The notes beneath the pieces are model-generated. The model made no database searches and was not told the origin of the DNA. It was given only the letters and a program-made list of their open reading frames with translations. Position numbers and translations under genes: made by a program. This document shows, piece after piece, positions 28,055 through 35,798 of a stretch of DNA of 64,000 nucleotides. Location of the stretch: NCBI RefSeq assembly GCF_003313465.1, contig NZ_KZ845664.1, positions 434,001 to 498,000 on the forward strand, read 5' to 3'. Within the stretch, counting starts at the first letter, position 1, and each line of letters starts with the position of its first letter. This DNA comes from Thermoflavimicrobium daqui (lineage in GTDB: Bacteria > Bacillota > Bacilli > Thermoactinomycetales > Thermoactinomycetaceae).

Positions 28055-28150
28055 ATGGACAACCAACGGCTTTTAGAGTCATGATGACTTAGACATTCCC
28101 TTTGTCGTCGATATCTACATCATAAGCAAATGCAAATATTGAATTTTGTG
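28055..28150 (-). pseudogene. Decayed partial copy 2 of the sufT-like gene
   Basis: A short, more diverged remnant of the gene at 16055-16369. Recognisable blocks are GTCATGATGACTT, GACATTCCC and GTCGATATCTACATCATA, corresponding to the central part of the gene. The 5' end of the gene is lost, and no frame is open. It has the same orientation and the same neighbouring hairpin as copy 1. Confidence 0.65.
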
Positions 28151-28197
28151 ACTTGAAAAGGAAGAGTCGAATTACTTACCAAAGGCTAGAATAGTAA

Positions 28198-28572
28198 CGA
28201 TTAAGAGGTAATTTAATGTTGGATGCATTAAAACATAGCATTAATGACTCTAGTCTACGGCCTACGGCTGGGTAGGTTAAATATATTGAAAAAGACGAGG
28301 CACTAGGACTATTTGTAGTTATGTTACAGATTTTTTCTGAGGCAAAGCTCGAGGATCAAGAACTTAATAGACTAGTTGTGTTTGATGAAGCACATAAATA
28401 CATTGAAGATTTAGTATCAGAACTTGTAGAAGTTGTATGGGAAATGAGACATAAAGGCACAAATATTATGGTGGCTTCTCAAGATCCGCCAGAGCTGCCG
28501 AAGTTTTTGATACAATGTAAGAGAAGAGGGGAAGTGGATAAAATGGAAGTGGCTAAGAGATTCAGTTATTAG
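28198..28572 (+). pseudogene. Remnant of a HerA/FtsK-like P-loop ATPase
   Basis: Translation gives RLRGNLMLDALKHSINDSSL, then an in-frame TAG at 28273. The frame continues as EKDEALGLFVVMLQIFSEAK, Walker B RLVVFDEAHKYIE, and MRHKGTNIMVASQDPPELP. These are the Walker B, coupling helix and sensor regions of HerA/VirB4-type (DUF87) ATPases. The Walker A part is missing upstream and the C-terminus is frameshifted, so only a broken internal piece remains. Such ATPases occur with anti-phage and conjugation modules, which fits an eroded island edge. Confidence 0.7.
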
Positions 28573-28680
28573 CAAAACTACCAAAAATAATTTAGATAAG
28601 ATTTGGAATAGAGAAAAAGAATGGGTTGATTTTAGTGGATGACTTAAGAAGTTTAATATAAAAAATCAGGAGGCATCACA

Positions 28681-30330
28681 TTGGAATTTGACGTCATTGT
28701 AGTTGGTGCTGGCTTATCAGGGCTGGTCACAACTGCAGAAGTGGCAGAGGCGGGGAAAAAAGTGTTGCTTTTAGATCAGGAGCCAGAAGCCTCTTTAGGT
28801 GGGCAGGCTTGGTGGTCGTTCGGCGGATTGTTTCTTGTAAATTCTCCAGAGCAGCGCAGGATGGGGATTAAGGATTCACGAGAACTAGCATGGCAAGACT
28901 GGTTGGGATCGGCTGGTTGGGATCGTGAAGGAGATGAAGATGCTTGGGGGAAGAAGTGGGCAGAGGCGTATGTTGACTTTGCTGCTGGGGAGAAGCGGGC
29001 ATGGTTAGGCTCATTAGGAGTTCGCTTTTTTCCGATTGTAGGTTGGGCAGAACGTGGTGGATATCTCGCAGAGGGGCATGGCAACTCTGTCCCAAGGTTT
29101 CACATCGTATGGGGAACAGGTCCAGGAATCGTGGCTCCATTTGAGTGGAAGGTTCGAAATGCGATGAAGTCAGGACTGGTAGACTATCGTCCACGTCATC
29201 AGGTTCATGAATTGATTACACATGATGGTGTAGTTATTGGAGTTCGTGGCTCAATTCTTGTTCCCAGTTCGGCCAAACGGGGTGAAGAAAGCTCTCGGGA
29301 AGTCATTGGTGATTTTGAGTTTCATGCACAAGCGGTTGTGGTTTCCAGTGGAGGGATTGGCGGAAATCATGAACTAGTCAGAGCAAATTGGCCGTCTCGA
29401 TTAGGAAAACCTCCAAAAACAATGCTCTCTGGTGTTCCTGCGCACGTGGATGGTCGCATGCTGAGCATTACCGAGCGAGCAGGCGGACGCATTGTCAACA
29501 GGGACCGCATGTGGCATTACACCGAGGGGATAAAGAATTGGAATCCCATTTGGGCAAAACATGGAATCCGTATTCTTCCAGGTCCTTCATCCCTTTGGTT
29601 TGATGCAAGAGGGCAGCGATTTCCTGCTCCCAATTTCCCCGGCTTTGATACCTTAGGAACCTTAAAAGCGATTCAACAGACGGGATATGATTATTCGTGG
29701 TTTATTTTAACCAAAAAGATAATTGAAAAGGAGTTTGCTCTGTCCGGTTCAGAACAAAATCCGGATTTAACGGGTAAAAGTATTCGCATGGTCTTATCCC
29801 GAGCCTTTGCTGGTATTCCAGATCCTGTACAGGCTTTTCTGGATCATGGTGAGGATTTTGTCGTAGCACATACGCTGCCAGAACTCGTTGCTGGAATGAA
29901 TAAAATGATAGGTGAGCCTTTGATAAAGCTTTCGGATATAGAGCGACAGATTATGGCGAGAGATCGTGAAATGGAGAATAAATTTAATAAGGATTTACAA
30001 ATTACTGCGTTACGTGGTGCACGGCACTACCTAGGAGATCGACTGATTAGAGTAGCCACTCCGCATCCATTTCTTGACCGGAAGAATGGCCCGCTCATTG
30101 CCGTTCGTTTGCATATCGTGAGTCGGAAAACGCTTGGAGGGCTGCAAACGGATCTATCTGGACGGGTTCTTGATTCAATGGGAAACCCAGTTCCAGGGCT
30201 CTATGCAGTAGGAGAAGTGGCTGGATTTGGAGGTGGAGGCTTGCATGGCTATCGAGCTTTAGAGGGGACGTTTCTTGGTGGTTGTCTCTTTACAGGAAGA
30301 CAAGTAGGTCGAGCCCTTACGAAGCTTTAA
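28681..30330 (+). CDS. FAD-binding dehydrogenase (fumarate reductase/KsdD-like flavoprotein)
   Basis: 549 aa, TTG start with CAGGAGG upstream. N-terminal dinucleotide fold DVIVVGAGLSGLVTTAEVAEAGK and C-terminal FAD contact GLYAVGEVAGFGGGGLHGYR. GGQAWWSFGGLFLVNSPEQRR is characteristic of the family annotated as FAD-binding dehydrogenase, close to 3-ketosteroid dehydrogenases and fumarate reductase flavoproteins. The natural substrate is unknown. Base composition is visibly richer in G and C than the genes on either side, suggesting recent transfer. Stand-alone gene, with an imperfect hairpin at 30466-30502. Confidence 0.88.
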   Translation: MEFDVIVVGAGLSGLVTTAEVAEAGKKVLLLDQEPEASLGGQAWWSFGGLFLVNSPEQRRMGIKDSRELAWQDWLGSAGWDREGDEDAWGKKWAEAYVDFAAGEKRAWLGSLGVRFFPIVGWAERGGYLAEGHGNSVPRFHIVWGTGPGIVAPFEWKVRNAMKSGLVDYRPRHQVHELITHDGVVIGVRGSILVPSSAKRGEESSREVIGDFEFHAQAVVVSSGGIGGNHELVRANWPSRLGKPPKTMLSGVPAHVDGRMLSITERAGGRIVNRDRMWHYTEGIKNWNPIWAKHGIRILPGPSSLWFDARGQRFPAPNFPGFDTLGTLKAIQQTGYDYSWFILTKKIIEKEFALSGSEQNPDLTGKSIRMVLSRAFAGIPDPVQAFLDHGEDFVVAHTLPELVAGMNKMIGEPLIKLSDIERQIMARDREMENKFNKDLQITALRGARHYLGDRLIRVATPHPFLDRKNGPLIAVRLHIVSRKTLGGLQTDLSGRVLDSMGNPVPGLYAVGEVAGFGGGGLHGYRALEGTFLGGCLFTGRQVGRALTKL

Positions 30331-30465
30331 GGAATCATGCACGCAACTTCTAAAATTATATCTTAAGAAAGAGTTAGTTATTGGTAATTATAAAGTTAAC
30401 TTGGCAGAATCTGGGGCAAGAGTCTATCAATTAGTATTTGAGGATTAGAAAAAATATGATTGCTC

Positions 30466-30502
30466 ATGTCACCCCTACCTAGTCAAAAGGTAGGGATGAC
30501 AT
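30466..30502 (+). terminator. Hairpin after FAD-binding dehydrogenase
   Basis: Stem ATGTCACCCCTACCT / AGGTAGGGATGACAT (one G-U/A-C mismatch). No clear T-tract follows, so termination is probable but not certain. Confidence 0.55.
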
Positions 30503-30607
30503 TTGATAATATATGTAAATAATGAAAGATATCTCAGGGTACATGATAGAAATGAATATATCAATCTTCCTTCTGTTGTATTATTGAAAAAAGAAAGAGT
30601 GGACACA

Positions 30608-30652
30608 CACAAATAATTTGTACACAAGTATTTTGTATAAAAATTATTTGTG
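30608..30652. promoter_or_regulatory. Candidate MarR operator region upstream of marR-MFS
   Basis: Eleven-base inverted repeat CACAAATAATT / AATTATTTGTG separated by 23 nt, with an inner TTTGTACACAAG. It sits 35 nt before the MarR start, consistent with autoregulation of the marR-MFS operon. Confidence 0.5.
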
Positions 30653-30686
30653 TTAAAATATTGTAAAGAAAGGGGAGATTCGAAGA

Positions 30687-31109
30687 ATGGGGAAAGTCGA
30701 ACATTGCATAACTTTCCTATTGGGGAAAGCTTATCAAAAATCGCAACAAATCGCGAAACAACACTTAAATGCATTTCAAATCACACCAGTACAATATGCT
30801 GTGTTGCTCATTTTGTGGGAAAAGGACGGACAGTATATTGCCGAATTGGGAACTCGCTTGAAATTAGACGGTGCTACGATGACAGGAATTATTGATCGTC
30901 TAGTACAAAAGAATCTGATTGAGAAACATGCAGATGCGAAGGATCGGCGTATAAATAAAATAATGCTAACCGAAAAAGGGAAATCTCTAGAAAATCAATT
31001 AATTAATGCGATGAATGCGGGTCATCAAGAAATATTATCTGAGTTAACTGAAACAGAGATGGTTACGTTAAAAGCTATCCTTGCAAAAATTGGAGATGTA
31101 AAAAGATGA
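30687..31109 (+). CDS. MarR family transcriptional regulator of the MFS gene
   Basis: 140 aa winged helix: ITPVQYAVLLILWEKDGQY, recognition region LGTRLKLDGATMTGIIDRL, wing ADAKDRRINK. The start ATG 30687 lies in GAAGAATGG behind GGGGAG. An ATGA overlap couples it to the transporter, which it presumably regulates in response to the transported compound. Confidence 0.9.
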   Translation: MGKVEHCITFLLGKAYQKSQQIAKQHLNAFQITPVQYAVLLILWEKDGQYIAELGTRLKLDGATMTGIIDRLVQKNLIEKHADAKDRRINKIMLTEKGKSLENQLINAMNAGHQEILSELTETEMVTLKAILAKIGDVKR

Positions 31110-32404
31110 GAATTCGCAAAGTCCATTATGCATGGATTGTTTTAACGGTCTCTTTTATAGGAGTGCTAGCTGCTCAAGGTGTTCGTCTTTCATTTGGTGC
31201 TTTTATTGAGCCGTGGGAAAAAGAGTTTTCGGTAAGTAGAGGAACCATCTCGGTAATTTCTTTCGTTAGTTATATTATCTTTGGTATTTCACAACCATTA
31301 ATTGGTAAGTTGATTGACAGGTTTGGGATTAGAAAGATATTTATATACAGTATGTTTATTGTAGGTGTATCAACAATCGGTAGCTTTTTTGCAACGTCAG
31401 TTTGGCAGCTGTTAATCATTTATGGAATTGTTGCTTCATTGGGATTTGGTGGAGCCTCGGGTCTAACTGCTTCTGTAGCCATAACCAAATGGTTTCATAC
31501 GAAGCGTGGATTTGCTTTAGGATTGGTAGAGGCTGGTTTTGGAGCTGGACAGATGATTTTAGTGCCTAGTTCTATTTTATTGATTGACATTATAGGTTGG
31601 AAGTACACAGTCATGTCTCTAGGTATTTTTCTGCTTTTGGTTATTACTCCAATTTTACTTTTCTTATTGCGTGATGAACCATCTAAGATGGGTTTAAAAG
31701 CATTAGGACAGCAAGAAATAGAGGAGAAAGGGGATGTTCAATCCACGGTTGCAAAGACGATCAACCGAAGCGTGTTGACAAGCAGAGAATTTTGGTTTTT
31801 AATCATTCCCTTTTTTATTTGTGGATTTACGACCACAGGGCTTATGGATACACATCTTATCCCTTTTACACAGAATTGTGGTTTTTCTCCAACAGTAATT
31901 AGTATTGCTGTAAGTAGCTTAGCTGCTTTTAACGTAATTGGAACATTAATCTCTGGTGTCATTGCTGATCGATATAGTAATCGATTATTTCTTTCTTTAC
32001 TTTATTTTGTTCGAGCGTTAACGATTGCTTTTCTTCTTATATTATCTAGTAATCTCCAGCTATTAGCCATTTTCTTGCACTACCCTATTTTATTATATCT
32101 ATTCTCGTTTTCCTTTGGATTGGTAGATTTTGCTACAGTTGCTCCCACAATTAAATTGATTTCTACTTATTTTGAAAAGCAGCCGATCGGCTTAATCACT
32201 GGCTGGCTTTTTTTTAGTCATCAAATCGGTTCTGCTCTCGGCTCTTATCTTCCAGGTTTATTGTTTGACTGGTCGCGCAGTTACCAACTATCCTTCTCGA
32301 TATCGATTGCTCTACTAATTATTGCGGGAATGCTCAGTGTTTTTTTACCAGAAGCGCATATTAAAAAACAAAACCAGCTGCAGAAGAAGATGGGGTCAGT
32401 CTAA
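31106..32404 (+). CDS. MFS transporter, OxlT-like
   Basis: 432 aa with 12 predicted membrane helices. Opening YAWIVLTVSFIGVLAAQGVR, loop motif GKLIDRFGIRK between helices 2 and 3, and GLVEAGFGAG are typical of the oxalate/formate antiporter-like (monocarboxylate) branch of the major facilitator superfamily. Start overlaps the MarR stop. Substrate not determinable. Confidence 0.9.
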   Translation: MRIRKVHYAWIVLTVSFIGVLAAQGVRLSFGAFIEPWEKEFSVSRGTISVISFVSYIIFGISQPLIGKLIDRFGIRKIFIYSMFIVGVSTIGSFFATSVWQLLIIYGIVASLGFGGASGLTASVAITKWFHTKRGFALGLVEAGFGAGQMILVPSSILLIDIIGWKYTVMSLGIFLLLVITPILLFLLRDEPSKMGLKALGQQEIEEKGDVQSTVAKTINRSVLTSREFWFLIIPFFICGFTTTGLMDTHLIPFTQNCGFSPTVISIAVSSLAAFNVIGTLISGVIADRYSNRLFLSLLYFVRALTIAFLLILSSNLQLLAIFLHYPILLYLFSFSFGLVDFATVAPTIKLISTYFEKQPIGLITGWLFFSHQIGSALGSYLPGLLFDWSRSYQLSFSISIALLIIAGMLSVFLPEAHIKKQNQLQKKMGSV

Positions 32405-32454
32405 TAGTGATATTTGTTTACAGCATGTTGCATTATTCGATTGAAAGTCCAGAT

Positions 32455-32566
32455 CATACCTAGAGGAAGTCACGAATCGTTTTTGTGTAGGATCGACTTT
32501 TGCGCCGAATCTTTATCGGGAGTGAGTGGGGAAGCGATGAACGGCTGATTAAGAAGGTAGCCTCTG
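32455..32566 (+). ncRNA. Structured RNA element, copy A
   Basis: Shares ordered blocks with 34965-35106: GAATCG (32474), TTGTGTA (32483), GGAGTGAG, AGCGATGA (32533), CGGCT (32542) and AGCCTC (32559). The 5' strand AGTC..ATCGTT can pair with AGCGAT..GGCT. In copy B the 5' bases are AGCC..ATCGCT, pairing with the same 3' strand, so the differences are pairing-neutral. GGCT can instead pair with the later AGCC, giving two exclusive folds. A terminator hairpin lies 30 nt downstream. I cannot assign a known riboswitch class. Confidence 0.5.
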
Positions 32567-32595
32567 TTTAATAAAGTGAAATGTATTGATCAAGA

Positions 32596-32629
32596 AAGGT
32601 TCCCATGACATGAATATGGGAGCTTTTTA
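32596..32629 (+). terminator. Terminator after structured RNA copy A
   Basis: Stem AAGGTTCCCAT / ATGGGAGCTTT with two G-U pairs, followed by TTTTT. It would end either the MFS operon or an independent small RNA. Confidence 0.75.
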
Positions 32630-32789
32630 TTGTCATGAAAGTAGTATAGGTTTAAGAAATTTTCGTTTCAAGTAGAAGGTTTTTAAGTAAATATGTCAAG
32701 GGATAAGCCAATAGCTCTTAGAACGATATCATTAATGAGAAAAGCAAAGCTATACAACTAAAACGAAGATTAAGAAGAAGAATCAGTTG

Positions 32790-32905
32790 CCAAATCCCTA
32801 CCTCTTAGAAATTAGCGAAGGTGGTGGTGTTCAAAATAAACTTTTTTAAGAGGAAAGTAAGAAACCACCCTAAATGGGTGGTTATGAGGGTTTATAACCT
32901 TCGTT
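32790..32905 (+). mobile_element. Possible IS200/IS605-type end remnant
   Basis: A CCCTACCTC ... GGTGGTGGTGTTCAA fold (32796-32834) resembles the hairpin at tnpB right ends. Nearby are a perfect AACCACCC / GGGTGGTT hairpin (32863-32883) and GGGTTTATAACC. No transposase or TnpB frame remains. The rest of the 32.63-33.15 kb gap shows nothing further. Confidence 0.3.
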
Positions 32906-33155
32906 CCTGCCTGTTACGCATTTCCACTTTAACATATAAAATAATTATGTCAAGTTCAATTTATCAAAATACACATTGATTTTTTGCCTTTATAAAATAA
33001 GCTGTTATATACCATTTATTTAAGAGTAGTTGGTAGAATAGGATACTTTCGGGGTTTGTCCTACACACCCTATTTCATTTCCTCGAAGATATTTGTTTCA
33101 ACTTAAATATTTCATTTACGGTTTTCTAATCATTAGGTAAATCTTTGTTAATTGT

Positions 33156-33566
33156 CTATAACGGACAGTTTAAGTCCCAATAAATCCCGAATTGATCGAT
33201 CAGCTTACCATATTTTGCTCCCCAAAATGTGTCTTGAAGAGGCATTAAGACTTTGCCATCTTGAGATAAGTCATGAAACACTTTCTCTATCATATCCACT
33301 GATGTTAGCATTAAAGTAAGACTTATTTGATTTCCAAAAGTAATTGCATTGTTTTGAAGCATATCTGAGAAATAAATAGCTTGATCTTGATCACCTAATT
33401 CTAAATGTCCATGTAATAATTTATCCCTATCTTCTTCGTTACAAGGGATATCGGGTACGTCTCGATAACGTTGAAGAGTAACGATTTTTCCACCGAAAAC
33501 CTCTTTATAGAAATTCATTGCTTTCTCGCTATTCTCTGGTAAAAGGATATACGGATTAATTTTCAT
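33156..33566 (-). CDS. PhnB-like VOC superfamily protein
   Basis: 136 aa. MKINPYILLPENSEKAMNFY, VFGGKIV and the C-terminal WGAKYGKLIDQFGIYWDL define the PhnB/3-demethylubiquinone methyltransferase-like branch of the vicinal-oxygen-chelate fold. Members are small dimers of mostly unknown substrate. ATG start; upstream AAGGAAG. Monocistronic. Confidence 0.88.
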   Translation of the reverse strand: MKINPYILLPENSEKAMNFYKEVFGGKIVTLQRYRDVPDIPCNEEDRDKLLHGHLELGDQDQAIYFSDMLQNNAITFGNQISLTLMLTSVDMIEKVFHDLSQDGKVLMPLQDTFWGAKYGKLIDQFGIYWDLNCPL

Positions 33567-33753
33567 GAAAATTGATTCAGCTTCCTTTCATCATATAATG
33601 GCTCCCACTTTATTAGAACTTCAGATTGGATGTTCCATGTTTAACTCTGTAATTGGTAGTATCTCCAGTTTTCAAGATAAATTCATCGTCTGTTTTTCTT
33701 TCGGGGTTTTTTGGTATTTGTTTTTGCTATAGAATTATATGAGGTGATTTTCA

Positions 33754-34017
33754 ATGAAGATCTCCACGGAGGCAAATGAATTTCTTAAAAAACTAATGAA
33801 GAAGAGAAATAAAAGTGGAATTCGAATTGGATATAATGAGAGCAGCACATGTGGACTATCTAATTTTAATTTAATATTTGATCACTTTAAAAATGGAGAT
33901 TATGTAAAAGTAAAAAATGGTTTGACGATCTACTATAGGGATGATGTAGCTAGTTATTTACATCGCTTATATATATCATTTGAAAATGGAAGATTAGAGT
34001 TAAGAGATATTGAATAG
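33754..34017 (+). CDS. HesB/IscA-like small protein
   Basis: 87 aa, GAGGTG ribosome binding site. The pattern STEANEFLKKLMKK ... IRIGYNESSTCGLSNFNLIFD ... DYVKVKNGLTIYYRDD ... LYISFENGRLEL follows the A-type Fe-S carrier fold. Only one Cys (in STCGL) is kept and the C-terminal CxC is absent, as in YqkB-like proteins, so a classical Fe-S carrier role is doubtful. Confidence 0.65.
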   Translation: MKISTEANEFLKKLMKKRNKSGIRIGYNESSTCGLSNFNLIFDHFKNGDYVKVKNGLTIYYRDDVASYLHRLYISFENGRLELRDIE

Positions 34018-34230
34018 AAGATGTTTAGTAGAGAATTTCTATATTTGTAATCATCTTATTTACTTATGACACTTTTATCAATTATTGACATAAAATGGAT
34101 TAGTAGATAAAGAAAAAACCAATCCATTTTATGAATAGCACTTATAAATGCAGATGATTTCTTATGTAAACATATTTAGTTTATATATGACTTACCCTTA
34201 ATAGATAGTAGGGGTACATAACAATCTAAA

Positions 34231-34608
34231 CTATTTATTGACTATATGTGGCTTTACTGCGAGTAAGTTAGCTTCTAACTTAGCGACTATCTCAATAGAC
34301 ACTTTATATTTAAATAAAACCCGCCTTAGATGTTTGAGTGCTATGTTATACTCTTCGGAAGTAATTTGTAAACCTTTATGAGCCATGCGTAAAGTTTTTC
34401 CAGAATAAGAAGCAGGTCCATTTAAAAAGAAAGTGACAAAGAAAGAAGTAAAGTGTTTTTGTAATACATCTAAGTCCACATTTACAAAGAGGTGGCTTAG
34501 CTGATCATCTACAAGTAGTCGATCATAAAATTCTGCGACCACCGTTTCTACCGTAGAGATTCCGCCTAACTGATTGAATAAGGTTCCTTTTGTCGAAGAT
34601 CGTGTCAT
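34231..34608 (-). CDS. Truncated haemoglobin, group 1 type (copy 1)
   Basis: 125 aa. LFNQLGGISTVETVVAEFYDRLLVDD, the FVTFFLNGPASYSGK loop and AHKGLQIT with the proximal His are characteristic. Ribosome binding site GGAGGAGA before ATG. Probable O2/NO-binding haem protein of the cytoplasm. About 27-30 % of positions appear shared with copy 2 at 35126, judged by eye, and the two genes are divergently oriented. Confidence 0.85.
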   Translation of the reverse strand: MTRSSTKGTLFNQLGGISTVETVVAEFYDRLLVDDQLSHLFVNVDLDVLQKHFTSFFVTFFLNGPASYSGKTLRMAHKGLQITSEEYNIALKHLRRVLFKYKVSIEIVAKLEANLLAVKPHIVNK

Positions 34609-34964
34609 TTTTCTCCTCCTATTGTTTCTTACAAAGATAATCTTATATAGTCATTAGAGTGTTTTCTCTCTATCATATAGGAAGTGTCAATTATTTTCAC
34701 CCCCAATTAATGACTGAAAATTTAAAGTAGCATCCCTTAATTGAATATAAATAGGGTTATAAGGTATTGAGAATAGAGCTTATGATTTAAATACTACCTA
34801 ATTATGATATTAGATGAAAAAAATTGAAATAACAATTGTTTGTATGTTAGAATCAATATAATGAAAATATATAAGGGTATTTTTATACCTTATTAATTGA
34901 ATTTTATTATTTTAATAATGATAGTATGTTATAATGCAGCATCCGAGTAAAACCTAGATTCTTT

Positions 34965-35106
34965 TTTTGGGGGAGCCATGAATCGCTGTTGTGTAAGAGC
35001 GAGTTTCTTAAAAGGGACAAGAGCAAAGCTCTAAAAAACTCTACGAACTGTAAGATAGCAGGAGTGAGATAGCGATGACGGCTTATTTAGCGGACAGCCT
35101 CATGAT
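34965..35106 (+). ncRNA. Structured RNA element, copy B, leader of globin gene
   Basis: Same ordered blocks as copy A: GAATCG (34980), TTGTGTA (34989), GGAGTGAG (35061), AGCGATGA (35071), CGGCT (35079), AGCCTC (35096). AGCC..ATCGCT pairs with AGCGAT..GGCT, and GGCT can alternatively pair with AGCC at 35096. An extra AGAGC-AAA-GCTCT hairpin lies in the middle. It ends a few bases before the globin ribosome binding site, so control of translation is plausible. The rest of 34.6-34.96 kb shows no gene. Confidence 0.55.
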
Positions 35107-35125
35107 GAATAGGAGATGATTAATA

Positions 35126-35482
35126 TTGGCAACCATTTATGAGCAACTAGGTGGAGAAGTGGGTATAGCCCAAGCGGTTGATATTTTCTATGAGCTAGTT
35201 TTAGAAGATGAAAGAATTAATTATTTATTTGAAAAAACAGATATGGCGAAATTAAAAAGACATCAAGCTGCCTTTTTAACTTTTGCAACGGGAGGTCCTA
35301 ATAAATATACAGGGCAAAGTATGCAAGCGGCGCATAAAGGATTACATATTACTCAAGAACAGTTTCAAGTGGTTGCTTCACATTTAGCAAGTACACTCAA
35401 AGTACTTCATGTTCAAGATCATTTAATTGAACAAGTGATACAAACAGTTGCTCAATTAGAAAAGGATATTGTCTCACGTTAA
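35126..35482 (+). CDS. Truncated haemoglobin, group 1 type (copy 2)
   Basis: 118 aa, TTG start with AGGAGATG upstream. IYEQLGGEVGIAQAVDIFYELVLEDERINYLF, FATGGPNKYTGQ and AHKGLHIT with the proximal His are the TrHbN hallmarks. Haem protein for O2 or NO chemistry. Preceded by structured RNA copy B and followed by a strong terminator. Confidence 0.93.
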   Translation: MATIYEQLGGEVGIAQAVDIFYELVLEDERINYLFEKTDMAKLKRHQAAFLTFATGGPNKYTGQSMQAAHKGLHITQEQFQVVASHLASTLKVLHVQDHLIEQVIQTVAQLEKDIVSR

Positions 35483-35499
35483 GAAAAAACTTTCAAATC

Positions 35500-35547
35500 A
35501 AAAAGCACCAAGCGTTCCTATGGATATGCGAACGCTTGGTGCTTTTT
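35500..35547 (+). terminator. Terminator after globin gene 2
   Basis: Perfect 18-bp stem AAAAAGCACCAAGCGTTC / GAACGCTTGGTGCTTTTT. Confidence 0.93.
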
Positions 35548-35696
35548 GTGATAAATGGTTTTATAAAACTGGCCCTCTGTAACTACGAAAAATAACTATT
35601 TTCTTAAAAGGAGATAGAGATATTAATAGATAAATTTATAAGGATAGAATGATTTTCCAACAGGCTATTGGATACTATTTCTTCACATACAATCAC

Positions 35697-35710
35697 CGAA
35701 TAAATGTTCG
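35697..35710. promoter_or_regulatory. LexA (SOS) box upstream of recA
   Basis: CGAATAAATGTTCG differs from the Bacillus LexA consensus CGAAC-N4-GTTCG at one position. It lies 10 bp upstream of the recA -35. Confidence 0.7.
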
Positions 35711-35719
35711 TTAAACTAC

Positions 35720-35748
35720 TTGGCAACATGTTAAAAACAAGGTATGAT
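35720..35748 (+). promoter_or_regulatory. recA promoter (sigma-A)
   Basis: TTGGCA (35720-35725), 17-nt spacer, TATGAT (35743-35748); the recA ATG follows 50 nt later. Confidence 0.75.
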
Positions 35749-35798
35749 GTTCATAGTTATTTTAAAACACTTTTTGTGGGTAGAGGAGAGTGACATAT

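Noticed and set aside
34965-35106. Cobalamin or GEMM riboswitch as identity of the globin leader
   Set aside because: Short words such as ACTGTAAG and GCAAAGC occur, but the required core order and pairing are absent.
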